From Hyphomicrobium facile (GTDB taxonomy: Bacteria > Pseudomonadota > Alphaproteobacteria > Rhizobiales > Hyphomicrobiaceae), in assembly GCF_900116175.1 (NCBI RefSeq), contig NZ_FPCH01000003.1, positions 930,001 to 994,000 of the forward strand: a stretch of DNA of 64,000 nt, given 5' to 3'. Shown in pieces: positions 8,760-16,052 of this stretch. The notes under the pieces were generated by a model. It was given only the letters and a program-made list of their open reading frames with translations, had not been told where the DNA came from and ran no database searches. Both the position numbers and the translations under genes were made by a program. Positions within the stretch are counted from its first letter, which is position 1. Every line of letters begins with the position of its first letter.

Positions 8760-9562
8760 TTGCCGGTCTCCGCCCACTTGAAAAGCCAGCGGTTGAGCGA
8801 ACGGAACATCAGATCGAGAAGCAGTCCGATGGCGCCGAGCAGAATGAGGTAGACCCAGATTTTCGGGGTTTGCAGGAAGCGCGAGAATTTTAGGATGCGG
8901 AATCCAAGTCCTTCGTTCGCCGCAACGAGCTCGGCAACGATGAGGTACGTCCAGGCCCAGCCGTTGCAGAGACGCAGCGCATCGAAAATGCCCGGCATCG
9001 CCGAGCGCCAGAGAACGCGACGGATGATTTCGCCCTGAGTGGCGCCAAGTGTCTGAGCAACTTGGAGCAGCTCATAGGGCACGCGCCGGACTTCATCTGC
9101 AACCATCAGCACGAGCTGAAAATAGGTGCCGATGAAGATGAGCGCCCATTTGGATTCTTCGCCGATTCCGAGAGTCACCATCAAAATCGGGATCAATGCC
9201 GGGACTGGAACGTAGCGGACGAACTCGGTCACAGGCTGGACGATGGCTTCGATCGGCTTGAACGATCCGATGAGAATGCCGACGGGAAGGGCGATCGCGG
9301 CGGAGAGAAGAAATCCAACCGTTACGCGCACAAAGCTGACCCAAAGATCCGACCAGATCGTTTGATAGCTGAAGATCTCCACCATTGTGCGCGCGACGGC
9401 GATCGGTGTGGGAAGAAAAACCGGATCGACGATGTTTGACGCGCTGATGAGCCCCCAAACGAGCAAGCAGAGAACGAAACCCACCACGGCCAGCAGGCGA
9501 TAGCGTCCCGCAGGGATGCTACGCCGTAGCTGAAATCCTGGGCCCGCATCGGTCGCGCTCAT
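8756..9562 (-). CDS. ABC transporter permease (nitrate/sulfonate/taurine class)
   Basis: A 268-residue membrane protein with about six hydrophobic segments and the cytoplasmic EAA loop around TLGATQGEIIRRVLWRSAMPGI, which docks on the ATPase. It is a binding-protein-dependent transport inner membrane component of the SsuC/TauC type. ATG 9562 has GAGGGG upstream; the longer frame to 9655 would run deep into the RidA gene and is rejected. It lies 14 bases after the RidA gene, so RidA, permease, ATPase, binding protein and hydrolases form one transcription unit. Confidence 0.88.
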   Translation of the reverse strand: MSATDAGPGFQLRRSIPAGRYRLLAVVGFVLCLLVWGLISASNIVDPVFLPTPIAVARTMVEIFSYQTIWSDLWVSFVRVTVGFLLSAAIALPVGILIGSFKPIEAIVQPVTEFVRYVPVPALIPILMVTLGIGEESKWALIFIGTYFQLVLMVADEVRRVPYELLQVAQTLGATQGEIIRRVLWRSAMPGIFDALRLCNGWAWTYLIVAELVAANEGLGFRILKFSRFLQTPKIWVYLILLGAIGLLLDLMFRSLNRWLFKWAETGK

Positions 9563-9576
9563 CGTGCAGGACCCCT

Positions 9577-9999
9577 CTAACGCGGAAGCCGACGAAAGGC
9601 GACGAGATCGACTTCGACGCGCGCGCCACGCGCCAGGGCCGTTACGCCAATGCATGTCCGTGCCGGCAGTCGATCGGCGGGGAAGTAGCTCGAATAGATT
9701 TGGTTGAAACGCGCGTAGTCCTCTTCGAAGTCGGTTAGATAGGCGCCGGCGCGCACGACGTTCGACCAGTCGAGTCCGAGGCCTGCCAACACAACTTGAA
9801 GATTGGCCATCACGCGGTGGGTCTGCGCTTCGATGCCCGAAGGGATCGGACGTTCGGGTTCGCCGGGATAGGTCGGCATCTGTCCCGTGACGTGGATGAA
9901 GTTCCCCGCTTCAACGGCATGCGAGAATGTGGCGACCGGTTCGGGCGCGTTCGGGACCATGTGAAATTGCGGTACCGATTGCGCGATATTTGCAGACAT
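9577..9999 (-). CDS. RidA-family enamine/imine deaminase-like protein
   Basis: A 140-residue YjgF/YER057c/UK114 protein. It has GNFIHVTGQMPTYPGE, the linker region QTHRVMANLQVVL and the C-terminal RTCIGVTALARGARVEVDLVAF, where the arginine is the residue that holds the substrate carboxylate in active RidA enzymes. Such proteins hydrolyse reactive imines or act on pathway-specific intermediates. ATG 9999 is preferred; ATG 10011 in the same frame is possible. As first gene of the operon and divergent from a MocR regulator, it may protect against imines made in the pathway or carry out one step of it. Confidence 0.85.
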   Translation of the reverse strand: MSANIAQSVPQFHMVPNAPEPVATFSHAVEAGNFIHVTGQMPTYPGEPERPIPSGIEAQTHRVMANLQVVLAGLGLDWSNVVRAGAYLTDFEEDYARFNQIYSSYFPADRLPARTCIGVTALARGARVEVDLVAFRRLPR

Positions 10000-10232
10000 A
10001 AGAAGATCCATACAGCCGAAATCCCTGACGCATATTTTGCAAGGCGTGTGCCAGGGATTTGCTGAAGGATGATTTCGACGCCAGTTGAAATGGCCCGTGG
10101 AAATCATGGACTTTTTCAGCTTAGGACGTATGCAACGATCTGCTGACGTCGCGTCTACTGCTCAACGGTTCGGCTTTCTGCACCGAATATATGCAGACAA
10201 AGCGGCTTCAACGATTTCAATAAATCCATACA
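9991..10232. promoter_or_regulatory. Divergent control region with two pairs of direct repeats
   Basis: TGCAGACA occurs at 9991-9998 and 10192-10199, each followed on the same strand by ATCCATACA, at 10006-10014 and 10224-10232. The pairs sit at the RidA start and just before the MocR-type gene. MocR proteins commonly bind direct repeats between their own gene and the target, so these are candidate operators. The left pair overlaps the RidA start codons, which weakens the case. Confidence 0.35.
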
Positions 10233-10259
10233 ATGATCGCGGGAGAATTTGCGACCGCG

Positions 10260-11651
10260 ATGAAATGGATTTCTGAAGTTCGACGTCTGAAGGGGCCGCG
10301 GTATATCGCGATTGCCGATGCCGTTACGCGCGCAATCGACGATGGGGAGCTCCTGAACGGCGCGAGGCTGCCGACTCATCGCGCTCTCGCCGATGAATTG
10401 GAGATCGATGTCACGACAGTGACGCGGGCTTATTCGGAAATTCAGCGGCGCGGTCTGGCAGAGGCGCGCGTCGGGCAGGGTACGTTCGTCCTTGCGAGGC
10501 TTCCCGACTCTCCGGCGTCGCAGCCCTCGATGCCGCACAACACGCCGTTCATCGATCTTTCACATAATTTCCCAGCCGGCGCGCCGCCGCTTGCGAACTT
10601 GCGCGAACTCGCAAGCGAGGTCACGCGCGACATGGACTACGGTGCGCTCCTCGGCAGACAGAGCGATATCGGCATCGTTTCGCACCGTGCTGCAGGAGGC
10701 GCGTACCTTGAAACATTAGGTATCAAGGCCGGAAGCGACGATATCGTCGTTTGTGCAGGCGCCCAGCACGGCATCGCGATGGCGATTTCCGCTCTGACGG
10801 AGCCCGGTGAGAGCATTCTCATGGAGGCGACGACATTCTATGGCGCACGCGCCGCGGCTCGAATGCTCGGCCGGAACGTCGTCAGTGTTGCGATGGACGA
10901 TGATGGATTGCGGCCGGATGCTCTTGAGGAGGCCGTTCGCATGAGCGCGGCGCGCGTCCTCTATTGCACGCCGAACCTGCATAACCCCACGACCACGATC
11001 ATGTCCTCCGCGCGCCGAAAAGCGATCGCGCGGATTTGCGAGCGTCACAAGATTGCGGTGATCGAAGATGACGTTTACGGGTTTCTTCTTTCGCCGCGAC
11101 GCGAGCCGTTATCGGCGCGGCTAAGGTCGCAGGCGATTTATATCACAAGCTTTTCCAAAAGCTGCGGTCCGGGTATGCGGATCGGCTACATGCGTGTTCC
11201 CGAGCAGTGGCGACGGGCGGTCGGTGCAGCCCTGCGCGCTACGATCCTCATGGCAGCGCCGATCGAAGCCGAAATCGCAGCCCGTCTCGTGCGCAGCGGG
11301 CTCATTGTTCAGCTCGAGAAAGCACAGCGGGCACGCAATGCGGAGCGGCAACGTATTGTCGAACAGGCCTTCCGCGGCTTGGATTATTCATCAAAGCCGA
11401 ACGCGTTTCACGTCTGGCTGCATATGCCGGCCGAATGGCAGAGCGAGGTCTTTGCGGCCGAAGCGAAGCTTCGCGGTGTCGGCGTCAGCCCGGCAGCATT
11501 TTTCAATCTGGATCCGAAGGCTGCTCCCGACGCCGTGCGCGTGTGCCTCTCTGCAGCCGAAACCAACGGGGTGCTCCAGAAAGCTGCGAAAATTCTTGCC
11601 GATCTAATCGTAAGCGGCAATCCATGGTCTGCGAATTCCGGAATTGTTTAG
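10260..11651 (+). CDS. MocR-type transcriptional regulator (GntR wHTH plus aminotransferase fold)
   Basis: About 463 residues. Residues 1-75 form a GntR winged helix (GARLPTHRALADELEIDVTTVTRAY, shown in two parts as LPTHRALADELEID and TTVTRAY). The rest is a fold-type I aminotransferase domain with the PLP lysine in YITSFSKSCGPGMRIGY. MocR proteins use the PLP domain to sense an amino compound and control an adjacent operon. It diverges from the RidA-importer-hydrolase operon and is the likely local regulator. ATG 10260 fits the family N-terminus (MKWISEVRR); the frame is also open from ATG 10233, where no ribosome site is visible. Confidence 0.87.
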   Translation: MKWISEVRRLKGPRYIAIADAVTRAIDDGELLNGARLPTHRALADELEIDVTTVTRAYSEIQRRGLAEARVGQGTFVLARLPDSPASQPSMPHNTPFIDLSHNFPAGAPPLANLRELASEVTRDMDYGALLGRQSDIGIVSHRAAGGAYLETLGIKAGSDDIVVCAGAQHGIAMAISALTEPGESILMEATTFYGARAAARMLGRNVVSVAMDDDGLRPDALEEAVRMSAARVLYCTPNLHNPTTTIMSSARRKAIARICERHKIAVIEDDVYGFLLSPRREPLSARLRSQAIYITSFSKSCGPGMRIGYMRVPEQWRRAVGAALRATILMAAPIEAEIAARLVRSGLIVQLEKAQRARNAERQRIVEQAFRGLDYSSKPNAFHVWLHMPAEWQSEVFAAEAKLRGVGVSPAAFFNLDPKAAPDAVRVCLSAAETNGVLQKAAKILADLIVSGNPWSANSGIV

Positions 11652-11852
11652 AGCGTAAAGATCAGCGCCGGCCGAAAGTCTTACGTGGCCGAAGTTTGTC
11701 GCAGGCTAACCAACATTCGAAGCGCGCCAACCTGCCCGCTAGCGGTAATGCCGAAAAACGGCTAGGCACGCCAAATAACACACTCTTGGCGACGTGCGCC
11801 TGCCACTCGAGTAGAGTCCGGCAGGCTTCCTCCATTCGAAAAGTTCCCAATC

Positions 11853-13793
11853 ATGACCTTCCCGTCGGTTCATCCCGCGCTTGGGCGCGCAATTGTCGCG
11901 CGTGGCTACTCGGTGCCAACCGCCGTGCAACTCGCGGTTCTCGATCCCAACACGGTGGGGCGCGATTTGCTCGTTTCTGCGCAGACCGGCTCCGGGAAAA
12001 CGGTCGCCTTCGGACTTGCCATCGCCCCGACGCTGCTTGGAGGAGCGGAACGTCTGTCGCAAGCCGCCGAGCCGCTGGCCCTGATCATCGCCCCCACGCG
12101 TGAGCTTGCCATGCAGGTGCAGCGCGAACTCGACTGGCTCTATGCAGACACCGGGGCGCGTATCGTGGCCTGCGTCGGCGGTATGGACGCGCGCGCGGAA
12201 GCCCGCCAACTCGGCTTTGGAGCCCATATCGTGGTCGGCACGCCCGGACGCCTGCGGGACCATTTAGAACGACGGCGGCTTGACCTGACAAAACTCGCAG
12301 CCGTTGTGCTTGACGAGGCCGATGAGATGCTCGATCTCGGATTCCGCGAGGATCTGGAATTCATTCTCGACGCAACCCCTGAAGCCCACCAGACGCTCCT
12401 GTTCTCGGCCACCATGCCGCGCGAGATCGAAGCGCTGGCGCGCCGCTACCAGAGCGACGCCGTTCGCATCGAAACGGTAAAGAGCCACGAGCAGCATTCC
12501 GACATCGACTATCGCGCCATTCGCGTTGTGCCGGGCGACACCGAAAACGCCATCGTCAACGTACTTCGGTTTCACGAGGCCGGTGCCGCGATTGTGTTCT
12601 GTTCGACGCGTGAAGCCGTGAAGCGGACGCACGCGCGCTTGTTGGAACGAGGCTTCTCTGCGGTGGCCCTATCCGGAGAATTAACGCAGAGCGAGCGCAC
12701 ACACGCGCTGCAAGCGCTGCGTGACGGCCGTGCGCGCGTTCTCGTCGCGACCGATGTGGCGGCACGCGGGATCGACTTGCCGGCTCTCACGCTCGTCATT
12801 CACGCCGATCTGCCCAACGATGCCGAGACACTCCTTCACCGCTCGGGTCGCACTGGGCGGGCCGGTAACAAGGGGCTGTGCATGTTGATTGTCCCCTTCA
12901 ACCGCCGGCGTAAGGCCGATGCGCTGCTGGCCGGTGCCAAGCTCAAGGTCACGTGGGGGGCGGCACCGACCGCTGAGGAGATCCGCACACGCGATCAGGA
13001 GCGCTTTCTGGCCAGTTCTATCTTCACCGATCCCGCGACCGACGAGGATCTGAAGCTTACGAAATCCCTTCAGGCCAACCGCACGGCAGAAGAGATTGCT
13101 CTCGCCCTGGTCCGCATCCACCGTGCCCAGCTTCCTGCGCCGGAAGATCTTACTGAAGATACCGGTCCGCCGCGGCGCGACGATCGTGCACGAGCACCAC
13201 GGGAGCGGGGCGAGCATGGGCAAGTACGTAGTCATGCGCGGCAAGATCGAGACGAGCGCGCAAGCACGCGCCCGAGAGACAGCCACTCCACGCGACCCGT
13301 TCGTGATCAGGGCCGTGAGATGGTGTGGTTCCGGGTCGATATCGGTCGCGAGCGTAACGCCGAGCCCCGCTGGCTGCTGCCGCTTCTCTGCCGCGCCGGC
13401 AATGTGACGAAGGCCGAGATCGGTTCCATCAAGATCTTCGACCGCGACACACGCTTCCAGATCGCCGCCGAATTCGCAGACAAGTTCGCGGATGCCGCGA
13501 GTTCAATGAAGCCCAACGAGGGGCGGATCTCGCGCATCGGCGCCTCCATGGAGGACGACGGGGCCAAAGCCGCAACCTCGTCAGTTCCTGAAACGGGTCC
13601 GCGCGCGAAGACGCCATGGCGGGATCGAAACAAAGAGAAAACCGGCGCCCATCCCCATCGAAAGCGCGACGCGCCGAGAGCTCATTCCAAGGGCACCGGG
13701 CCTCACCCCGGTTCGTCGAAGTCAAACGGCGCAAATAAGCCTGTGTCAAAGTACTCCCATAAGAAGAAGCACCGCCCGGCAACGAAGTCTTAG
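11853..13793 (+). CDS. DEAD-box RNA helicase (DeaD/CsdA-like)
   Basis: A 646-residue helicase with all core motifs: Q-motif region PTAVQ, motif I AQTGSGKT, PTREL, DEAD inside VVLDEADEMLDLGF, SAT (LLFSATMPRE) and HRSGRTGRAG. A DbpA-type RNA-binding domain follows at about residues 485-560 (MVWFRVDIGRERNAEPRWLL), then a basic tail rich in Lys, Arg and His. This architecture matches DeaD, which unwinds structured RNA in ribosome assembly and at low temperature. It stands alone, converging with the hupE-like gene; a 200-base gap separates it from the MocR gene. The upstream ribosome site is weak. Confidence 0.9.
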   Translation: MTFPSVHPALGRAIVARGYSVPTAVQLAVLDPNTVGRDLLVSAQTGSGKTVAFGLAIAPTLLGGAERLSQAAEPLALIIAPTRELAMQVQRELDWLYADTGARIVACVGGMDARAEARQLGFGAHIVVGTPGRLRDHLERRRLDLTKLAAVVLDEADEMLDLGFREDLEFILDATPEAHQTLLFSATMPREIEALARRYQSDAVRIETVKSHEQHSDIDYRAIRVVPGDTENAIVNVLRFHEAGAAIVFCSTREAVKRTHARLLERGFSAVALSGELTQSERTHALQALRDGRARVLVATDVAARGIDLPALTLVIHADLPNDAETLLHRSGRTGRAGNKGLCMLIVPFNRRRKADALLAGAKLKVTWGAAPTAEEIRTRDQERFLASSIFTDPATDEDLKLTKSLQANRTAEEIALALVRIHRAQLPAPEDLTEDTGPPRRDDRARAPRERGEHGQVRSHARQDRDERASTRPRDSHSTRPVRDQGREMVWFRVDIGRERNAEPRWLLPLLCRAGNVTKAEIGSIKIFDRDTRFQIAAEFADKFADAASSMKPNEGRISRIGASMEDDGAKAATSSVPETGPRAKTPWRDRNKEKTGAHPHRKRDAPRAHSKGTGPHPGSSKSNGANKPVSKYSHKKKHRPATKS

Positions 13794-13947
13794 GAAGCAC
13801 TTCCCAACGTGAACAACTCTGCTCACGGCTTGAACACGCGATCGACCATCCGAGGGGCGACTGAATCGCGAAGGATTGTTCGATGCTCACTTAAACGTCG
13901 GTTATTGCCCTATCTCCGACAATTGCCGTTTCAGGAAGCAGAAAGAT

Positions 13948-13978
13948 CCGCAGGCGCAATTTGATTGTGCGCCTGCGG
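13948..13978 (-). terminator. Strong hairpin between helicase and HupE genes
   Basis: CCGCAGGCGCA at 13948-13958 pairs perfectly with TGCGCCTGCGG at 13968-13978 across a 9-base loop. Read on the minus strand it is followed by ATCTTTCTG, a weak T-rich tail, and lies 12 bases past the HupE stop. It probably ends the ureohydrolase-HupE transcript and may act on the convergent helicase transcript too. Confidence 0.7.
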
Positions 13979-13990
13979 TAACAGCAATCA

Positions 13991-14617
13991 CTAGGCCGCC
14001 ATAAGGCCCGTTAGTAGGGATATGCCTGCAATTGCTCCGAGGCCGCCCGTAAGCCTATTCAAAAGGCTCGATTGCGCTGCGCCCACATGTTTGAAGCCGG
14101 CTCCGAGAGCAAGCCCAGAGGCGTGGAGCAGTGCCGTCGCGACAACGAATCCTGCAGCATAGGGAAGGAAGGCGAAGCCGAGGCCTACGCCCTCGTTGCC
14201 GTGCGCGTGACCATGGAAAAGCGCGAAGGTTCCGACAAGCGCCATCGCCGCAACGGTCGGCAGGCGCACGCCAAGAGCGATTGCCATGCTCATGACGACA
14301 ACTGAAAGACCGATGCCAGCCTCGACCATCGGCAGCGGCCACCCATAGTACCCCAACAGGCCGCCGAAGATCATTGTGCCGACAAATGCCAACGGTACGA
14401 GCCAAAACGCTCGTCCCCCAAGATTGGCGGCATACAGACCGACAGCCAGCATCGCGATCATGTGGTCGAGGCCGTTCATGGGATGCAGAAAGCCCTGACT
14501 GAACGTGTGGACCGCGCCGAGTCCGACATGAGCCGACGCCGGCGCAACTGCAGCCACCATCAAAATCGAGCCAGCGCCGACGGCTTTTAGAACGTGCTGC
14601 ACGCGTGAATGTCTCAT
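13991..14617 (-). CDS. hupE: HupE/UreJ-family metal permease
   Basis: A 208-residue membrane protein with a signal-like first segment (through PASAHVGLG) and about six further hydrophobic segments. It carries the family signature HPMNGLDHMIAMLAVGLYAA and a histidine cluster FHGHAHGNEG. HupE/UreJ proteins take up nickel for hydrogenase or urease. AGGAGG lies seven bases before ATG 14617 and overlaps the stop codon of the upstream ureohydrolase gene (AAATAGGAGG), so the two are translationally linked. No hydrogenase or urease gene is present, so the metal is most simply meant for the neighbouring hydrolase. Confidence 0.87.
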   Translation of the reverse strand: MRHSRVQHVLKAVGAGSILMVAAVAPASAHVGLGAVHTFSQGFLHPMNGLDHMIAMLAVGLYAANLGGRAFWLVPLAFVGTMIFGGLLGYYGWPLPMVEAGIGLSVVVMSMAIALGVRLPTVAAMALVGTFALFHGHAHGNEGVGLGFAFLPYAAGFVVATALLHASGLALGAGFKHVGAAQSSLLNRLTGGLGAIAGISLLTGLMAA

Positions 14618-14628
14618 CGTACGCCCTC

Positions 14629-15855
14629 CTATTTCATGACTTTGCTGCGATGGCCGAGCTTGCCGTTCGCCACCAGAGTTCCGAGCACATCGAGCACGAC
14701 GCGGCAGGCGAGCTGCGCCGTGTTGTCGTTGACGTCGTACGGCGGCGACACCTCGACGACTTCCATGCCGCAAAGGCCTTCCGCCGCGATGGTATGGATC
14801 ATCTCGAAAGCTTCGCGCGGCAGAAGTCCGCCGGGCTCGGGCGAACCGGTGCCGGGCGCAAACCCCGGATCGATCGAGTCGATATCGAACGACAGATAGA
14901 CCGCCTTGCAGCCTTCCCACGCCATCTCGAGCGCAATTTCGGCGGCCTTCTTCGGGCCGTAGTGCTGCACGTCATGCATCGTCAGCACGCTGGTGCCGCG
15001 ACGCTTGGCGACCGCCGTTCCCGGACGATTGCCGTACCAGCCGCCGATGCCGATCTGCACGAGATTTTTCGGGTGGCAGTTGGGCAAGCCGACATCGTGC
15101 ATGTGGCTATGATCGCGATGCGAGGCGTGCGTCCCCTCGTTCGTCGTCCAGAACCACGGCGTCGTGTGCATGCGCTCATCCATATCCTTCTCTTGGATAT
15201 CGATGTGCCGGTCGATGTGGATGATGCCGACATTGCCGTCGATGTGCGGAGCAATGCCGCGCACGTTGGGGAAGCCCAAGCTGTGATCACCGCCACAGAT
15301 GATCGGGAAAACGCCCGACGTGTAGATGTGCGACACGGCCTTGGTCACCTGGTCGAACGTCTTCTCGATGTTGCCCGGAATGACGAAGATGTCTCCCGCA
15401 TCACAAAGATCGAGCTCCTCATAGATATCCACGCCGCCATCGAACCAATAGCCGTCGTAGAGCGCCGAGATCCGGCGGACCGCTTGCGGCCCAAAGCGTG
15501 TGCCGGGCCGGTAGGTCGTCGCCGAGTCGAAGGGCGCGCCGACAAAGGCCGCCTCGAAGTTGCCGATCTTGCGGATGTCTTCGCAGTACGGCGCCTTCAT
15601 GAAGGTATTGATGCCGGCAAACGCCGGCTGATGACCCCGGCTGAACAACGAGATGTTGCGATCGATGACGGACGAGGCGGCTTCGAGCCCGTACTGCAGC
15701 GACCGGGCCGTTTCCTCGTCCTGCTTAGTCTGGGAAATACGAGACAACGTCTCCATGCTCTTAGCGCCGTGAGTATCTTCCCGTTTCACCCCATGTAGGT
15801 GATGTCTATGCTTGTGGTGGCCGGAACCATCCCCACTCTTCCTATCGTCAGACAT
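14629..15855 (-). CDS. Agmatinase-family ureohydrolase, candidate Ni-dependent guanidine hydrolase
   Basis: A 408-residue ureohydrolase. The dinuclear metal ligands are H191 (CGGDHS), D215, H217 and D219 (HIDRHID), and D324 and D326 (SFDIDSID). DRH in place of the usual DAH, the lid HTTPWFWTTN, LVQIGIGGW and PEPGGLLPRE recall the enzymes shown in cyanobacteria to be nickel-dependent guanidine hydrolases (Synechocystis Sll1077) rather than true agmatinases. Two histidine-rich stretches are unusual: residues 13-21 (HHKHRHHLH) and an apparent insertion at 243-261 with six histidines, just after the lid. AAGGGG precedes ATG 15855. HupE follows in the operon. Substrate (guanidine, agmatine or another guanidino compound) is inference. 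Confidence 0.85.
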   Translation of the reverse strand: MSDDRKSGDGSGHHKHRHHLHGVKREDTHGAKSMETLSRISQTKQDEETARSLQYGLEAASSVIDRNISLFSRGHQPAFAGINTFMKAPYCEDIRKIGNFEAAFVGAPFDSATTYRPGTRFGPQAVRRISALYDGYWFDGGVDIYEELDLCDAGDIFVIPGNIEKTFDQVTKAVSHIYTSGVFPIICGGDHSLGFPNVRGIAPHIDGNVGIIHIDRHIDIQEKDMDERMHTTPWFWTTNEGTHASHRDHSHMHDVGLPNCHPKNLVQIGIGGWYGNRPGTAVAKRRGTSVLTMHDVQHYGPKKAAEIALEMAWEGCKAVYLSFDIDSIDPGFAPGTGSPEPGGLLPREAFEMIHTIAAEGLCGMEVVEVSPPYDVNDNTAQLACRVVLDVLGTLVANGKLGHRSKVMK

Positions 15856-15908
15856 TTCGTATCCCCTTCGAAACAAGTCGGTGACGATGAGGATTCCGCA
15901 AATCGCGA

Positions 15909-15914
15909 ATTATA
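15909..15914 (-). promoter_or_regulatory. Candidate -10 box of the ureohydrolase promoter
   Basis: A perfect TATAAT on the minus strand, 53 bases before the ATG. No good -35 lies 17 bases upstream (TCGATT only), as is common for promoters that need an activator; the dyad at 15940-15958 sits 25-45 bases upstream of it. Confidence 0.5.
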
Positions 15915-15939
15915 AACACTCTCGAAATTTCAATCGATA

Positions 15940-15958
15940 GCATTGCATTTATCAATGC
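15940..15958. promoter_or_regulatory. Putative LysR-regulator operator upstream of the ureohydrolase
   Basis: The dyad GCATTGATAAATGCAATGC (minus strand) holds a T-N11-A LysR-type core. It lies 85 bases before the ureohydrolase start and just upstream of the TATAAT box, where a LysR activator would bind. Thirteen of 19 positions match the dyad at 17799-17817 in front of the permease gene. Confidence 0.55.
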
Positions 15959-15999
15959 TAGGAGGGCCGCAGCGCTCATATGCATCAACCGAAGTAGCA

Positions 16000-16028
16000 A
16001 GGTGCCACGGCTCCAGGCCGCGGCACCT
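16000..16028 (-). terminator. Hairpin after the APC permease gene
   Basis: AGGTGCCACGG at 16000-16010 pairs with CCGCGGCACCT at 16018-16028 with one mismatch and a 7-base loop. On the minus strand TTGCTACTT follows. It lies 25 bases past the permease stop and separates that transcript from the ureohydrolase promoter, so the two genes have separate promoters. Confidence 0.65.
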
Positions 16029-16052
16029 CCTCGTGTTCTGACTTACAGATCG

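Noticed and set aside
14605-15798. 397-codon plus-strand frame over the ureohydrolase gene
   Set aside because: Antisense shadow: rich in Arg, His, Asp and Val in an order mirroring the real gene; no ribosome site or domain.
15856-16000. Possible guanidine riboswitch before the ureohydrolase
   Set aside because: I looked for ykkC-type features and for the paired ACGR-loop hairpins of guanidine-II. The only clear structure is the dyad with a LysR-type core, so protein control is the better reading.
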